Numbered from the stretch's first letter, positions 25,741 through 47,660 are shown. The stretch: 64,000 bases of DNA from Chrysomallon squamiferum (GCA_012295275.1 CM022675.1:3504291-3568290); one strand, 5' to 3'. Translations and numbers: made by a program. Notes: generated by a model not told the origin, from the letters alone.

Positions 25741-26681
25741 AACAATCAACCTCTCACGGAATCAAGGTGGTTATAATCATCACTGGTGTAGTCAGCATTT
25801 TTCAGATCCATGTCAGCGATGTGGTTGTACGTCTCATTATGAGAAAATGTCGACTTTGGTGCTGTTGTATTGTAATCACCTTCCATGACGTCTCTGATGT
25901 GGTTGTATGTTTTCTCATGAGTAGACATGGACTTTGGTTTTGAGTCAGCTGTATCATAATCATCTTCAATGCTGCTTTCTGTGTAGTTGTAGTTGCTAGT
26001 CTGTCAACAATGTGTAACCTAGATGTTTTGTTTTTCATCTTCATGTTTATCTGACTGTAGACATTAGAACTTGATTTAACTTGATTGCTGTTATTTAGGA
26101 CGTTGTAGTCATCATCAGTGTTGTTGTTGTAGCTGTTGTTTGTTTGAACATTTGCTGCATTCAAATGAGTTGCCAGTTCGTAATCACTGGAGTTAGACTT
26201 GGTTGCCATGGTAACATTTGTTAAAGTTTCAAACTCGTAACGTGAATCAGTGTCTGGTTTGATCTCATCGTAATCTGACAAGTTTTGCTGATTCACAGAT
26301 CTGATTTGTCGAGTGTTGCTGCTTTCTGGTTTAGTCTTGAAACAAAATTTATGTGATCTGAAGAGAAAAAAACAACAACAAACAAACAAAATAATTAAAC
26401 AGAAATAAAGAAATAGACAAATAATTAAACAAATAAACAAACAATCAAATAGTTAACAACAAACAAATGAATAGAGAAGCAAACAAATATAATTAAAAAA
26501 AACAATAGAAGATAAATAAATAAACAAAATATAATAAATAAATATAAATAAGCAAACAAATGAATAAACAAAAAACAAATAAACAAAATGTATTGCATGT
26601 AGAAACATTTCGAGATTAATAATAAAAAAAAAAGAATTAATAAGCTTGAAAAGTAGAAAACAGAAAAGATTTTATGTTTAC

Positions 26682-26757
26682 CTTTTCATCCAAACTGTCA
26701 CAACAACAACTCCAGCTATGAGTAGAATTAGAGTAACAGAAACACCCACAGCAACAC
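26682..26757 (-). other. R4 transmembrane exon
   Basis: This is the long-tail-type helix GVAVGVSVTLILLIAGVVVV followed by TVWMKR. The acceptor is TATGAAG rather than TATGTAG. Confidence 0.7.
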
Positions 26758-29259
26758 CTTCATAAATAAATAAATAAATAAAATATAAATATATATATTC
26801 TGACAGAATATCAATAATTATACATTATCTGTTGAATATAATTATCTTAAATCAATTTTAGTTAAGATTAGTATCATACAGTTACATTTTACGGAAAGTA
26901 TTTTTACATTTTGCATGACATTTCTTTCTTTTTATTTTTTCACAGGTAAATAAAATGTATTTTATTTTGTTTCTTAATAAATTTTTGTGCAAGCATACTA
27001 ATTAAAGTGAAGAAATAAATATTAAAAACTGAAATAGTCATTCGTTTTAAATTTTTACCTGTTTGATCTTTTTTATCTACAATAATAACAATAATTACAA
27101 CAGTAATAACATCAACAAGAAAAATACAGCGACAACAACAACAGTATTAACAACACTAATAATAACATTAACAATAACAACACCAAGACAACACAAATAA
27201 TTATAGCAGTAGTAGCAGTGGTGGTAGTAACAATGATAATAATGATGATGATAGTGATAAAATAAAATTATAATGATAATAATAATAACAACAATAGCAA
27301 TAACACTAAAAATGTCATAATAAAAACAACAATATTAAAATAGTGTTTTTTACTTGTAGTACTAAAACAACAACAGCAACAACTACTATTAATAAAAGAA
27401 CTTCTACAGTTCTGCTATTATTAATTTCTATACAATATTAAATAATACCTAATATTTTATTATTTTGTAAGAATTCTGTGTTACATCAAGTATGTATACA
27501 TGTTATTTTAAAATGTTACGGTATTTCATTTAATGTTTTTTATTTTTTGTTTTTTATTTATTTATATATTTTTAGTAGGTTTGGAGAGTTATTTATTTGT
27601 TTGTTTGTAAATTTAAAGAAATTATTAATTAAGTATTTATGAAGGATAATAATTATTTTACTTGTTATGAAAGCGAACGGAGTTGTCTCCCTTCCAGACT
27701 TTACCGACGCAGACGACTCGAAAACAGTTTTCTCGTCTTTAGAAGCTGGTGTTTTGGTACTTGCAACTAACAAATTTGAATGAGATAAACTCGTATGTTT
27801 TAAGAAATCTGACGCACGTTTTCTGAACAGATCTTAATTAGATCATCACTCGAATATGCCATTTTATTATCAGAATATGTTAATATTACATAATGTTATT
27901 ACTTTACAAGTACTCAGGAGAAGAAAACAGCAAACAAACCTGTCTATCTTTACATCTCTAATGTGTAACTATATGTATTTGTTCGTGTATGTATGTGTTC
28001 ATGTATATATGTATGTATGTATGTATGTATCTATCTATATGTCTATGTATTTGTCTATCTGTCCATTGATACATTTTTTATATATATAAATTTCTTAATA
28101 TCAAAAGATTAAAAAATATATTAGTATTGATATCTGGACTTGGTAGATTAAATGTTCGAAAATTCGAATCTGTAATATATAAAAAATTATAATTACTAAA
28201 AACACATTTTAAAATATTAATATCCTGTAAGTGATGATAAAAAATAATCGGTGTTACCAGATAAACAAAATAGGGTAACAAGATCAGATTTCATATACTG
28301 GATGCTTAGCAGTTCCCTGAACATTTTATTTTACTCCTTAATAGTATGCTTCAAAACAATCTGTGAATAAATAATTAAATAAATTAATTAATTAATGATA
28401 CTTACTACTAATACAAATGGCGGAGTGGACATCACTACAGTTACTAATTGAAAATGCAGTTTTGCCGTTTGAGAATTTTTCTAACAACAGGCAGCCATTT
28501 TGTGTAATGTTTATATTCAGTGTCATATATTCTGAAATAACATTATCTTTTTATTAAATTATATAGCTGAAAAGCGTATTGGTATAGTTCCTAAGAATAA
28601 ACAAATAAAAACATCAAGTTAATAATAATAATAATAGATAATAGATAATTATAATAACAGAAATAACAAAATAAATAAATAAATAAATACGTAAATCAAA
28701 TCAGAATGGACGAAATCAATGTAAATTAGAAAAGAGAACATAAATAAAAATTGAAAACTGTTTTTAATTACTCACTGTAAAAACTGTCAAACCAAACTAT
28801 TTGTTTGTAACGTTTTAGTCCAATCCAGTACTGTACTCCACCCCATATTTTCTCTAATTAATTCAGCATTGTTACTGTTTAGTTTTGTTAATGAACAAGC
28901 TGAGTTAGCTGAAAACCAGCTGTGAGCCATGTCATGATGATAACACGAAGTATTGTTGTAATTTCCAGTACCTGTAGAAAACAAATAATATCAAGGTAGT
29001 TTGGTGAAATAAAAATCAACAATATAGACATGAAGTGATTGTCTTCGTATATAAATTTTTGTTGCTAATAAAACATTTTATTGACGATTAAAGACATTCA
29101 CCACACACATTTCGAGAAACGGCTAGAAAAAAAAATTAGAACAACAAAGTAAAGAAAATCCCCAAAACCCAGAACATCAGCAACAACAGGTCCACTATTT
29201 TTACAGCTGTGAACTTTACAATTTATGAAAATAACATTCTAAGAGAAATATTAACTCAC

Positions 29260-31382
29260 AGTTACAGACAAATCCTCTCTGTCTGTTACAGTTTTTGTCT
29301 GTTTTCACAAAAGTATTTACACTTTGTTCTTCAATGTAACCACAAATACCATCAATATCAGGTGACCATGTAACATAATTGAATGTCAAATCTGTAAATA
29401 AATAGATAAAATAAGTAAACAAACAACAAAGTATGTAATAAAGATAATAAATAAAGGAAATGAAATTGAATAAGAAAATATAACAAATTTAATTTAAAAC
29501 ATTTTAATTAAATTCACATCACAACATATTTAAAAATCTGGAATACCGAAATACTATGGCAACTGGATCGTCGTCAAATTTTAACCAGTCATTAAGTAAA
29601 CCCAAATAAATAAATAAATAAATACCATCTATATTAGAGAAACAGATAAGTGCAAAAAAGACTACAGTCGTAAACAAGATTTTACCTGTTTTATAAATAC
29701 TCATTGTGTTTTCAGTCCCACAGTTTTCATCGGGGTTTCCTTGACAACCAGTCTTATTTTGTCTTTGAACAGATCCATCTGAAACTTTATTCGAGCTTCT
29801 CGAGTTAAAACAGTAACATTTCTCTCCCTGCAATACAAACATTTAAAAATACATTTTTTACCACTTTCACATCAACTGATTCTGTCTCCCTTTCCAAATT
29901 TAACAAAAATGCATTTAATGTTACTTACTAACCTGCAATCCCACATATATTACACCTGCAGAAGTTTTCTTTTGTTGACATTCGTAGTAACATCGGCTTG
30001 CCTGGTTGTCGTATTTGAGTTGATAAAAGTGTTCAGACTGTGATTCATTCACTTCTCCAATATAATTAAACAAAGGTGTATTGTCCACTGTAATCCAAAC
30101 TTAATTTGTTTAATACAATTGATTTTAAAAATAATATATATATATAGAATATGTTTTTAATATAACATTTAGTCTGAAAGACATATGTACACACAGATAC
30201 AGATGAATACACACACACACAGATCATTTTATTTCAGATGGAGTTTCTTATTTTGCTAGAGATTTTCAAAACAAATGTTGTGAGAGCTCCCCAAGTATTC
30301 AGAAGTTTTGATGGTTGATTTAATTTGGGCATTATTCCTCTCAAACTGTGGTTCTTTAATTTCCTAGGGCTGTTTGAAGAGAAGAGTGTATAAAAGAATT
30401 TGATTATTCATGGTCTTTTGCTCCTCTGATTAGTAACTGTTATGTGTCTATAGTAAAAAAATGTTTTTATAACCCCTCCCTTCAAACAACTCTAGCAAAT
30501 TAGTGATACCAGTTTGAGAGTATTACTGGTATTCCAACAGTCTTGCAATGATGTCGAAACTAAATCTACCTTTCTGACTACTCGGGATACTACGAAATCG
30601 ATTTCTAGGCCTCTTTTAAAAATCATCTCCCAGACTATTAGAACCATACGTATATTATACACTATACTGATATTCAACAAACAAAACAGCAACAACAATA
30701 ATAACAACAACAGCAAAACAACAACAACAACAATAACAATAATAATAAATAATCCAGACTTATATAATACAATCATTGTAAAAATAAAAAAAATAAAATA
30801 AAAACAGGACAAAAAAGAAAAACAAAGGCACATAAATAATAATATTTGTGCAAATAAAATCAGTTGTCGTAAATACAATGTTAATGTCTTAACTAGTCGT
30901 TCCTATTGTTATGGACTTGACTAGATGCTATCTATGCGGCTATTAACAGGAAAGAAAAAAATAAATGTGTACATGTCTGATACAATTTTTTGTTGTTTTC
31001 ATTATATAGCATGTAGCCATTATAAATTCACAGTAAGCAACATTAGCAAATATATCGATTATATACAATTTACAAATCAACTTGTTCAACATTACACAGA
31101 AATACAAATTTAATACAACTGAATATTCACAGTAGTCACAGCTTTTGGTCTGCTTATTTCTTAAAGTTTGATGATCGTAACTTCACAGTAAAGCAAATTA
31201 ATAATTTATTTCACCTGTCCACATCCATGAACTGTACTGAACTTTAGCTCCAATCCAGTAAGATCCAGCTGTGACGTCACTCAGTGATGTAATATCTGAC
31301 GTACTGTACAGTTGTTCTCCATGTTGATGACATGTATAAAACGCTGTGTCCCATGTGACGTCATTTAATATACGCAGAGTAG
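29260..31382 (-). other. R4 CTLD1 with inserted WSC module
   Basis: Four open exons encode TWDTAFYTC ... YWIGAKVQYSSWMWT, then the WSC part (RCYYECQQ, YVGLQ, GEKCYCFN, CQGN, ENCGTEN), then GICGYIEE ... NCNRQRGFVCNC. This is one of the two complete, undamaged copies of the module; R5 and R7 show the same order. Confidence 0.7.
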
Positions 31383-31480
31383 CTGTAATAAAACAGAATA
31401 TATTTACTTATAAAACAAACATTATAATTCTTTCTTTCATTGATATTATTTATTTACAAAATAAAGAGTATAATTAACAT

Positions 31481-31488
31481 CTCTCTCT

Positions 31489-31549
<61 letters not shown>

Positions 31550-31583
31550 CTCTCTCTCTCTCTCTCTCTCTCGCTCTCTCTCT
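31481..31583. repeat. (CT)n tract in R4 intron after signal exon
   Basis: On the R4 coding strand this is (GA)n, about 100 bases before the acceptor of the CTLD1 exon. Equivalent tracts occur at the same place in R5, R6 and R7. Confidence 0.9.
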
Positions 31584-31845
31584 CAATTAAATTTAAAATT
31601 AATAATAATATACTTGCAACACATTCGTAAATTATTAAAAATAATTGGGAAGTTTCACTACTTTTAAAAAGATTATTTTCCATAACAAAATTATAACCAT
31701 AAAAAATAGGAAAATAAAAACAAACGTATTTCACTTGTAATTAAAATATTTTACCTGATGCAGTAAACAGCTGACATAAAATCCCGCCGAAAACTGCAAG
31801 AAGCAGACGACTTGTACTCCATACTTCAGCCATGACACCCTGTTA

Positions 31846-32040
31846 ACTGTACAAAGAAGTAAAACATCATCTGTGATTAACAACACAGGTTATCCAGGGG
31901 AAAACAATGGCAAAATGATATAAGCACTTCAAAAACTCTAGTAATACACAAAAATAGTTATACGTAAATGATTAATAATAAAATGTTTTAATTACCGAAG
32001 TAGCTAGTACTCGTTTGAAAAATTACTTTAGACTTTGTAC
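31846..32040 (-). promoter_or_regulatory. R4 5' UTR: noncoding exon, small intron, leader
   Basis: On the minus strand a putative upstream exon ends at 31996 with donor GTAATTAAAA. The acceptor TTTGTACAG lies just before TTAACAGGGTGTCATG. The same pair is found in R5 (34761-34911) and less clearly in R2 and R6. No upstream AAAGATAAAA is seen, unlike in R3, R5 and R7. Confidence 0.4.
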
Positions 32041-32589
32041 ATTAACAAATCATCATGTGAGAGAAACAGAGTGTGTGCTATCCTAGACAGATAATAACTT
32101 AGATAAACTTGAAATAAACTTGCTAAATATTGACTATCTATCTGTTTGCTTTGTGTTCGTTTTTATTATGATGGCGACGGCGGTGATGATAACTGTAATT
32201 ACGATAATTCACTTAGTATTATGAAGATGACGATGATGACTATAATTACAATAATGTTGGGTTTTTATATGTTAAGATGACGACGATGATGTTGTGATGA
32301 ATAAATTAATGATGTTGACAATGAGAATTATGAAATGGCTGGTTGAAATTATTTAAATATTTAACACAAATGTTTTGTTTAATATAATTATTATAAAAGT
32401 TTTCTGCCTAGAAACTAATAAATATATATATATATATATATATACATGCACATACACACACACATGCATGCATATACATACACTATGTACACAAATACTG
32501 AACAAAATAAGCAATACGCTAACTGTGCTTGAACACAACTTCATGCAAAAAAACTGGGGCAATAATTGTTATATATGTGTTTAAAGAGT

Positions 32590-33320
32590 GTTCCATTATT
32601 CACTGTTTGGTGCAAAAATCATGGCCATAGGTTAAGAGAATCTGGGAGAAAATTTGACCAAGTATGGTAGCGGTTAAAACAACAAAAAAAGTACTTCTTT
32701 ATAAAGGATTTGACAACCTCTTGAACTGACCACTGCAGTGTATTGTAGACGCACAGAAACGACTAAAGTGTTGATTTCTGACTGTGGAATATTGTTCCAG
32801 TCCTGAATGAGCGTTTGACGAAGTTCGTTGATGTTAGGGGTGGGTTGGGACGACGCCTCAATCGTCTGTCCAGACTTTCCCAGACAAGATCGATGGGGTT
32901 GAGATCAGGACTTTAAGCGAGCTAGTCATCAATGAAATCAATTTTATTGAATGTGTACACGTGCGTAATTAAGACAATTTAGACGATGACGTTGTGTTAA
33001 AAAGCATCCGACTAAGGACTCGTACATATAAACCGTCTTCTCGCAGACGATTAGAACAGTTTGCCCGCTGATTCGGTTTGTTATGAAGCCAGGTGTGTTA
33101 GCAGCAGTAGCAGTGGCAGTTTGGAATCGACTGCGCAAATGCGTGTTTTCATATAGCGATCTTGAACTCGCGTTGTAATATGGAGACGTCCATGCCGTAG
33201 AAAGTCGTCGCTGCTTCCTGTCGTTCGAAATCTGTCGCGAAGATTTCATATTCCTCGACTAGAACTCCCATCATGCATTGCAATGTCTTCTGTCGATATG
33301 CCAGTCTCCCTTTCAAAGTA
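32590..33320 (-). mobile_element. Tc1/mariner element remnant
   Basis: Minus-strand reading gives two recognisable parts of a Tc1-type transposase. The N-terminal DNA-binding region (about 33250-32950) contains LRSRFQTATATAANTPG, ISGQTV and GCFLTQRHR. The C-terminal end (about 32930-32690) contains SPDLNPIDLVWESLDRR, then after a frameshift NINELRQTLIQDWNNIPQ. The central catalytic region with the first Asp residues is missing and stops interrupt the frame (for example in DDxLA). It is a dead, internally deleted copy in the R4/R5 divergent spacer. I could not define its terminal inverted repeats. Confidence 0.8.
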
Positions 33321-33329
33321 AATTATTGG

Positions 33330-34650
33330 CTATTCTTAGCATACTGAGAATACTAATCTTTTTTACAGGTTTTTTTTACCGGTTTTCTTTCACTTAATAA
33401 CAGTGTCAGTAAGACTAGTAATACAAATTTACCGAATACTACACGGGACATGTCGAACCATGCATGCATGTGCAAACTGAGTTTCACGTTGTTAACATTT
33501 AACAGTACAAAAATAATCGATAAAATTAATGAATCCTGATAATACAGTTCAAAGTTAATACTACACAACAAATACTGAATGTACAAATCGGAAATTTCTT
33601 TCTTTGTTCAGTATATGTACATAAATTTATAGACACATGCATCTACGCACGTACATTCATGGACATCATACTTGGACAGACACATACACATGCATAGACA
33701 CCTCTGTCTACTTTTCTCTGTTTCTTTGTCTTTTAATTATTTCTTCAGATCACCTCTTTTTCTTTCTTCTTCTTGTTTCATTAACACAAACAGTAAACTG
33801 AATAACGCAAGCTAATTTAAAATTAATAACTTAAATTGAGCAACAAAGAAATAGAAACGATTTATAAAAATAAGTAAGTAATAAATAAAACGAACACACA
33901 GAAAACAGGTTTAGCAAGCTGATTTCAAGTTGAGGTCTGAATTATTTTGTTTCAAGGACAGCAAAGTCTGATCTAAGATTTCAAACGAGAAATAGGTATA
34001 TCGGATTAATTGTTAAATAGTATATCCCAGTGTATTTCTGGGTATATATCCATGTAGGTAGATATGTTCATCTACATAAACATATATGTGTATGTGTGAG
34101 TGTGTTTATGTACATATAAATAAAGATATAAACACAAGTGTATTTATATATGTGTGTATACTAAAGTACATATGTGTATACATGTGTCAATGTACGTGAG
34201 TATGTGTGTTTATATATATATAGATGTATGTATCAATGTGTATGTAGTGTATATATATGTATGTATGTGTGTGTGTGTCTGTTTGTGTGTTTGTGTTTGT
34301 GTGTATTTATTAGTTTCTAGGCAGAAAAGGTTGTACAATAATCATATTAACACAAATTTCAGTTTCTGTTAAATATTTAAATAATTTCAGCCAGCCATTC
34401 CGTATTTCTCATTATTATCAAAATCATTAATTTTTTTCAGCAAAATGTCATCATCTTTATCTAGCATAATAACAACATTATTTTAATAATCATGATCATC
34501 GTCGTCGTCGTCATCTACATAATAATACAATTATCGTAATTATGGTCATCATCTCAGCCGTGTTCATTTTCATGATGAAAAAAACAAAGCAAACAGGTAG
34601 ATAGTCTATATTTAGCAAGATTATGTAATACAGACGTGTGAGTTATTTTC
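33330..34650. other. Spacer between Tc1 remnant and R5 promoter region
   Basis: No gene is visible. The 33720-33970 stretch (CACCTCTTTTTCTTTCTTC, then TTGAGCAACAAAGAAA) resembles sequence upstream of R3 (19490-19620), R2 (12740-12900) and R6 (47100-47250). It is followed by TGTATA/TGTG repeats. Confidence 0.5.
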
Positions 34651-34669
34651 TTTCTAGGAAAATAGATAA

Positions 34670-34911
34670 ACTCTGTTCACTTCCTGGTTTGTTAAAGATA
34701 AAAGTGTTTTACTGTACAAAAAGTCTAGCGTCAGATTTCAAACGTGCACTATTTACCTCGGTAATTAAAATATTTTATTATTAATCATCTACATATAACT
34801 ACTTTCGTGTATTACTAGAGGTTTTGAAGTTGTTATATTGTTTTACAAACCTGATCTTCCCGAAAAACGTGTGTTTGTAAAAATAGATCAATGTTTTGCT
34901 TCCTTGTACAG
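34670..34911 (+). promoter_or_regulatory. R5 upstream block and 5' UTR intron
   Basis: The conserved block with AAAGATAAAA at 34694-34703 is followed by a donor ACCTCG|GTAATTAAAA at 34761 and an acceptor TTCCTTGTACAG ending at 34911, 13 bases before the ATG. It is inferred to be a noncoding first exon and a 151-base intron. Confidence 0.45.
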
Positions 34912-34924
34912 TTAACAGGGTGTC

Positions 34925-42167
<7,243 letters not shown>

Positions 42168-42169
42168 TT

Positions 42170-44384
42170 ATGTTCCCACAACACGTACTAACTACTCTTT
42201 CTTATTATTAACAAGATATGTACCCTCTCATAGAGAGAAAACCAATCACTTGGTACTGGCTGAAACAGGAAATATTTTACAATAATCATAAATATTAGTA
42301 CACATGTCAACATCAGTGGTTGGAACTGGAATTAGTAAAATAAGTGACAGTTTTAGCTGTGAAGAGTAGTTGTATACATTTGTGAATAATTAGTAGTTTG
42401 CAATTAATTAGGAAGCAAAATATTGTTAATGATACAAGCTCTAGCTGTTAGTGCCACATATTTATGTAATGATATAGATAGACAGACAGACAGACAGACA
42501 GATAGAAAACAGATGCATGGGTCTACATATGTATACAGATACACATAGAATAAGATATAAATAAATCTGCATGCAGAGATGTGTGCAAATATGTATATAT
42601 TCAAACGTACATAAATGTATATATTTAGTCTGTATGTATGTATGCATGAGTATAAACTTCATCTATCTGTATATGTGTTTTTTTACAATCAATTTATAAT
42701 TATAAGAGTTATCTGGTTTGCAGTAGAACATTTTATATTGAAACCTCTCCTATCAATCAGTTTTTATCATGAAATAAAATTAACACAGTAAATTTAAAAA
42801 AATAAAATAAAATAAAATACCATTTTCTTGTAAAGTTTCTTTTTATTGAAACCCCAGAATAAAGCTACTGTATTTTCTGGGGTTTTTTTTACAGAAACAA
42901 ATAGATTTAAAATAAAATAATCACCTACATTAATTGGCTAGTTATAATTGCATAAGAGTATTTGATTGGATAGTATACATAATTTATGTACAAAAACAAA
43001 TCATTTACAACTGCTTATCCTGGCATAGACTACGACACTAAATTTAACACAATAAGTAACTTACTATACACAACCAATTTCTCTTGTTTTTAACGTTACA
43101 ACATTAAACATTATTTCATAATAATACAGTAAACTGGACTGACACAGTTTTATACTGCAAAACATTCATCCATGACACAGCTAATATAAACCAAAAATTT
43201 CATTACAGAGTTGTAGCAAGTTCATTCTTAACAATAAATTTTCTATTTCATAAATTGTTTATAGATAAGAACTTAAGACAAATAAATTAAATTACTAGAT
43301 AAGAATGGGAGAAGTCAAATACACTTACTTTTTTCTTTGTATTTTTTTATTTTTTTTTTATTTTCTATATATTTTTAAATAATGTCTGCATTAAATTTGT
43401 TCTCTTTACTAACAAAGGAAGAGCTATGATTATAAACATCTCCCTAGAAAACATTTATTATTTAAAAATGAAACTAAAACACAACTACACAAAAACACAA
43501 ACATTAATAAAGTCATATTATTATCCTGCATATAGATAGACCTGGTGTATATAACTGGTATAAACTCATTTTTGTTTATATCAAATTTTCCCTCAAATTC
43601 TCATATAAACATTAGTCAAGTTAACAAAATGATTTGAAAATATAAACATAGACAATATATCTCTGCTTTGTATATAAAGTCTCTAATGAATCTATAATTT
43701 ATATACATTTTATAATAATATTTACAATATTATTAAACAGAAAGTTAATTAACAAAATTAATGAGTGCTTAGAACCAAAGTGGTCTAAAAATTAGAAAAT
43801 GATTATCTGATGATAGATTTTTGATAAGATGCATAACTGTGTAAAAGGTTCTAACTTTTGACAATCATTTTTAACTCAATCCAGTTTTGTGAGTATTATT
43901 TTACTTTTGTACACTTTGATAACTTTATAATCTAAAAATTTAATTTCTATGTTTAAGACAAAACTGATTCTATGCCCTTCTTTTTATATTGTTATATTAA
44001 TAAAATGATTACGTATTTTTATATAACGAATAAAGTATTGATCAACAAATCATGGTTTTTTTTTTTCTTTTTTTTTTTGTCATTTCTGAGTTTGGTTTTG
44101 TTGTATGCTTTTCTAATAACAATTCTTCAATTATTAATCTTGTTAAAAAATTTTGCCATGATATATTTGATATTAAACTTACTAGTAACGAAAGTGTATC
44201 TCATACTAAACTCTCTGAAATTGCATAGCAAAATTTATTATCTTTTATGATTGAAGAAATATATGGAAAATCTGAAGACATTAAAAATATTTGGGTTATG
44301 TTAAAACACCTTTTTAAAACCATTTTAAAATTAGTAAAAATGATAATAAAAAATAATAATAATAAAATAATAATAATAATAATA

Positions 44385-44441
<57 letters not shown>

Positions 44442-46410
44442 ATTTTTCTTTGTTTATTTGTTTATTTATATTGTTATAAATTTAAATTTTTGAATATAAA
44501 AAATAAAACTGATTAAGGCATGTTGTATGGTGTTTAATTTGAAATATTTTCTCAATGATTATTTTTCAAAATTATTTCACTGATCTGATGTACAAAAGTG
44601 ATTTTCTTTTCCTATTTAACACAATAAAATATTTATAAAAAAAAAATAATAATTAGATTAAAATACTCAAAAAAAGAAGTAAATAAACAGCAGTAAATCA
44701 CAATTCATTCTTCACAGAATAACATTTAAAAATGTCTCATAAAATATTATTAAAAATACAAATTCATTTTCAAAATGTTTCTTAAAATCCCTGAGCTTGA
44801 AAAATATGAAATTTAATTTGTTAAAGAAATTTGGTTGATATGCGAGACATCATGTTTAATGAAAACTAACCCATAAGAAACATGAAATATGTTTGAACCA
44901 TACAGTGATAGATTTTCATAAAGATTTGAAAATGCCTATTTTTTTTTTTATTTCATTTAATTTGTTTTTTACAATCAAGTGTAAAGGATATTTCAAGTGC
45001 TCATCGCATTATTATAATTCATAAACACTGAAATAACTTGACAAATACAAACTGTGTGGTATGTGATGCTCTGTTTAAATGATTCGATAACAAACCTTGA
45101 ACATCACAAAGTCAACATGAATAAAACTTTTAACATGTGTTAGCCTTTTTACATTCGAACACACCACACAACAAATTTATTTCAGTAATATTTGTGATTG
45201 TTTATATTTGTACGTCACAAACTTGAAATTAACTTCATGATATCACAGTGTTTACACAAGTATATCTCAGTTTACTGATAACACAATCATGAATGGTAAT
45301 ATCTATGACACTTTATATATTTTTTACTGTTTTTTATTATAAATCAGTTTTTATTATGAGACAAAGATCAAGTTTAAAAAATGATTTTTTCAGAAATAAA
45401 ATAAAATAAATAGGTAACCTGTCTTTTTAAGTCAAGCATGTATGTACGCACAAACACACACGCACATAATCACATCTGAATTTAAAAATCAGATATAACA
45501 GTCTATGGAAATTCTACTTGTAAATAAAACAATTCTAACATCTGATATTTTCATTCTGTCATACAATTTAAATTTTGTTTCTATTGTTTTTCTTCACTTT
45601 TGAAACACTTCAGTTTTCTTATCTTCACATATATTTATATACAGATTTAGTAATTGCCCGTATATTGTTTGTAAGATATATATAGTTTTTAATTATATAA
45701 ATCTCAGAATTTATTTATTTTAATTTTTATTTATTTATTTACTTATCTATTTATTTCAAGGAAATTAAAATCAGCACTTGTAACTTTACAACGTTAAAGA
45801 CCCAATCACACCATTAAAATGCTATACTGATTGAGTCTCCAGATTACGTTATCTTTTAAGTTACTATGAAGACTGAGGCTCCGCTTGAAATTTATTTTGT
45901 GCTCCAGCATTTTAAATTAAAACATCTAAAAAGACTGAGCATTCGATAAAACAATGTTGGTGTCCTGATAATGATTTAATTCCTGTGGGGTTCTTAATTT
46001 TTGTTTTCTTATAAACTTAATGCATATTAAGAATTAAGACACTTATTATTAGTTCTCTCTACTGTGTAACACGTTACATTATTTCACAAAATGACAGTGA
46101 CATTTTTAAAACCACTAAAATATATTTGTATGAAATAAAACTTTAAACAAAACAGTAACAGATCATACACACATTAAAACCACATTTTATATAAATTTAC
46201 TCACAAACATCCAAACTACAATCATGTTAAAACACAACAAAGTGACAGAAAAAAGAAAACATGATTAAAAAAGTAAATATCAATAATTATTATTTTTACT
46301 ATCATATCATCATCATTTTTGTTACAATGATAAATAAACTAATGGTAAATTTGTGTATGTACGTAATATAATGTAATTTATTTCATGTACAAATAAACGA
46401 TTTTATAATG
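42170..46410. other. Intergenic region between R5 and R6 remnant
   Basis: I see no gene in 4.2 kb. The part from 43230 to 46260 matches the R1/R2 spacer at 4535-6320. The AATAAA at 42773-42778 lies in a block also present after R7 (56064-56069), so it could be the R5 polyadenylation signal. Relative to R5, R1 lacks about 1 kb after its stop. Confidence 0.55.
44382..44440. repeat. (ATT)n microsatellite
   Basis: About 19 units. Confidence 0.9.
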
Positions 46411-46412
46411 TA

Positions 46413-46894
<482 letters not shown>

Positions 46895-46899
46895 GACAC

Positions 46900-47614
46900 C
46901 CTGTTAACTGAACAAGAAAGTAAAACGATCTATTTTTAACAACACCTTTTAATCAAGAAGATTAATTCTATAAAACGATATAGCAATTTGAAAATTTCCA
47001 GTAATACACGTAGATGATTAATAATAAAATATTTTATTTACCGAGGTAGCTCTTTCTCGTTTGAAATATTACTTTGAACCTTTTTTCTTGTTGTTCGCTT
47101 TGTTTATTATTTATTTATTTTTCTACATCATCTCTGTTTCTTTGTTGCTCAGTTTAAATTATGAATTTTAAATTAGCTTGCGTTATTCAGTTTACTGTTT
47201 ATGTTAACAAAACAGAAGAAGAAGAAGAAAGAAAAAGAGATGATCTAAAGAAAAATAAAAAAAAGTGAAAAAAAAAAAAAAAGAAACATAGAAAAGCAGA
47301 CAGCAGTGACGGAATAAATGTTATATAGTGTATGCCAGTATGTTTCTGTGAATATATGAACGTAGGTAGATATATGCATCTATATAAACATGAGTTATGT
47401 AAAATCTATAAACATGCATACACGAAGACAAGCACACGTTTGTATTTATACTTATATGTCTGTGTTTGTGTCTGTTCGAAGGCACACACATTTATATATA
47501 TAAATATACACACACACACACGCATGTGCATTTGAATATATATATATGTATCTATGAGTAAATCGGTGTTTGTGTATGTGCGTATATGTATGTCTCTATA
47601 TACATATGTGTGTC

Positions 47615-47660
<46 letters not shown>

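Larger units (their letters stand above)
25746..31833 (-). pseudogene. R4: long-tail receptor, minus strand, frameshifted
   Basis: All R5-type exons are present: 31755-31833 signal peptide; 31215-31382 CTLD1 first half; 29933-30087 and 29686-29827 WSC; 29260-29391 CTLD1 second half; 28776-28971 and 28406-28531 CTLD2; 28134-28169 (donor AT instead of GT), 27662-27766 and a very short 27059-27076 stalk; 26682-26757 transmembrane; 25746-26357 tail. Exons up to and including CTLD1 are open. The first CTLD2 exon is two bases short near 28842, so the YWIGLKRD frame is lost and a TGA follows. The tail has a 4-base deletion near 26002 that shifts frame after HIVD. A truncated protein ending after CTLD1 is the most it could make without unusual splicing. 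Confidence 0.75.

Noticed and set aside
30270-30900. Possible inserted mobile element in the R4 intron
   Set aside because: The sequence is less repetitive than its surroundings, but I found no transposase, inverted repeats or target duplication.
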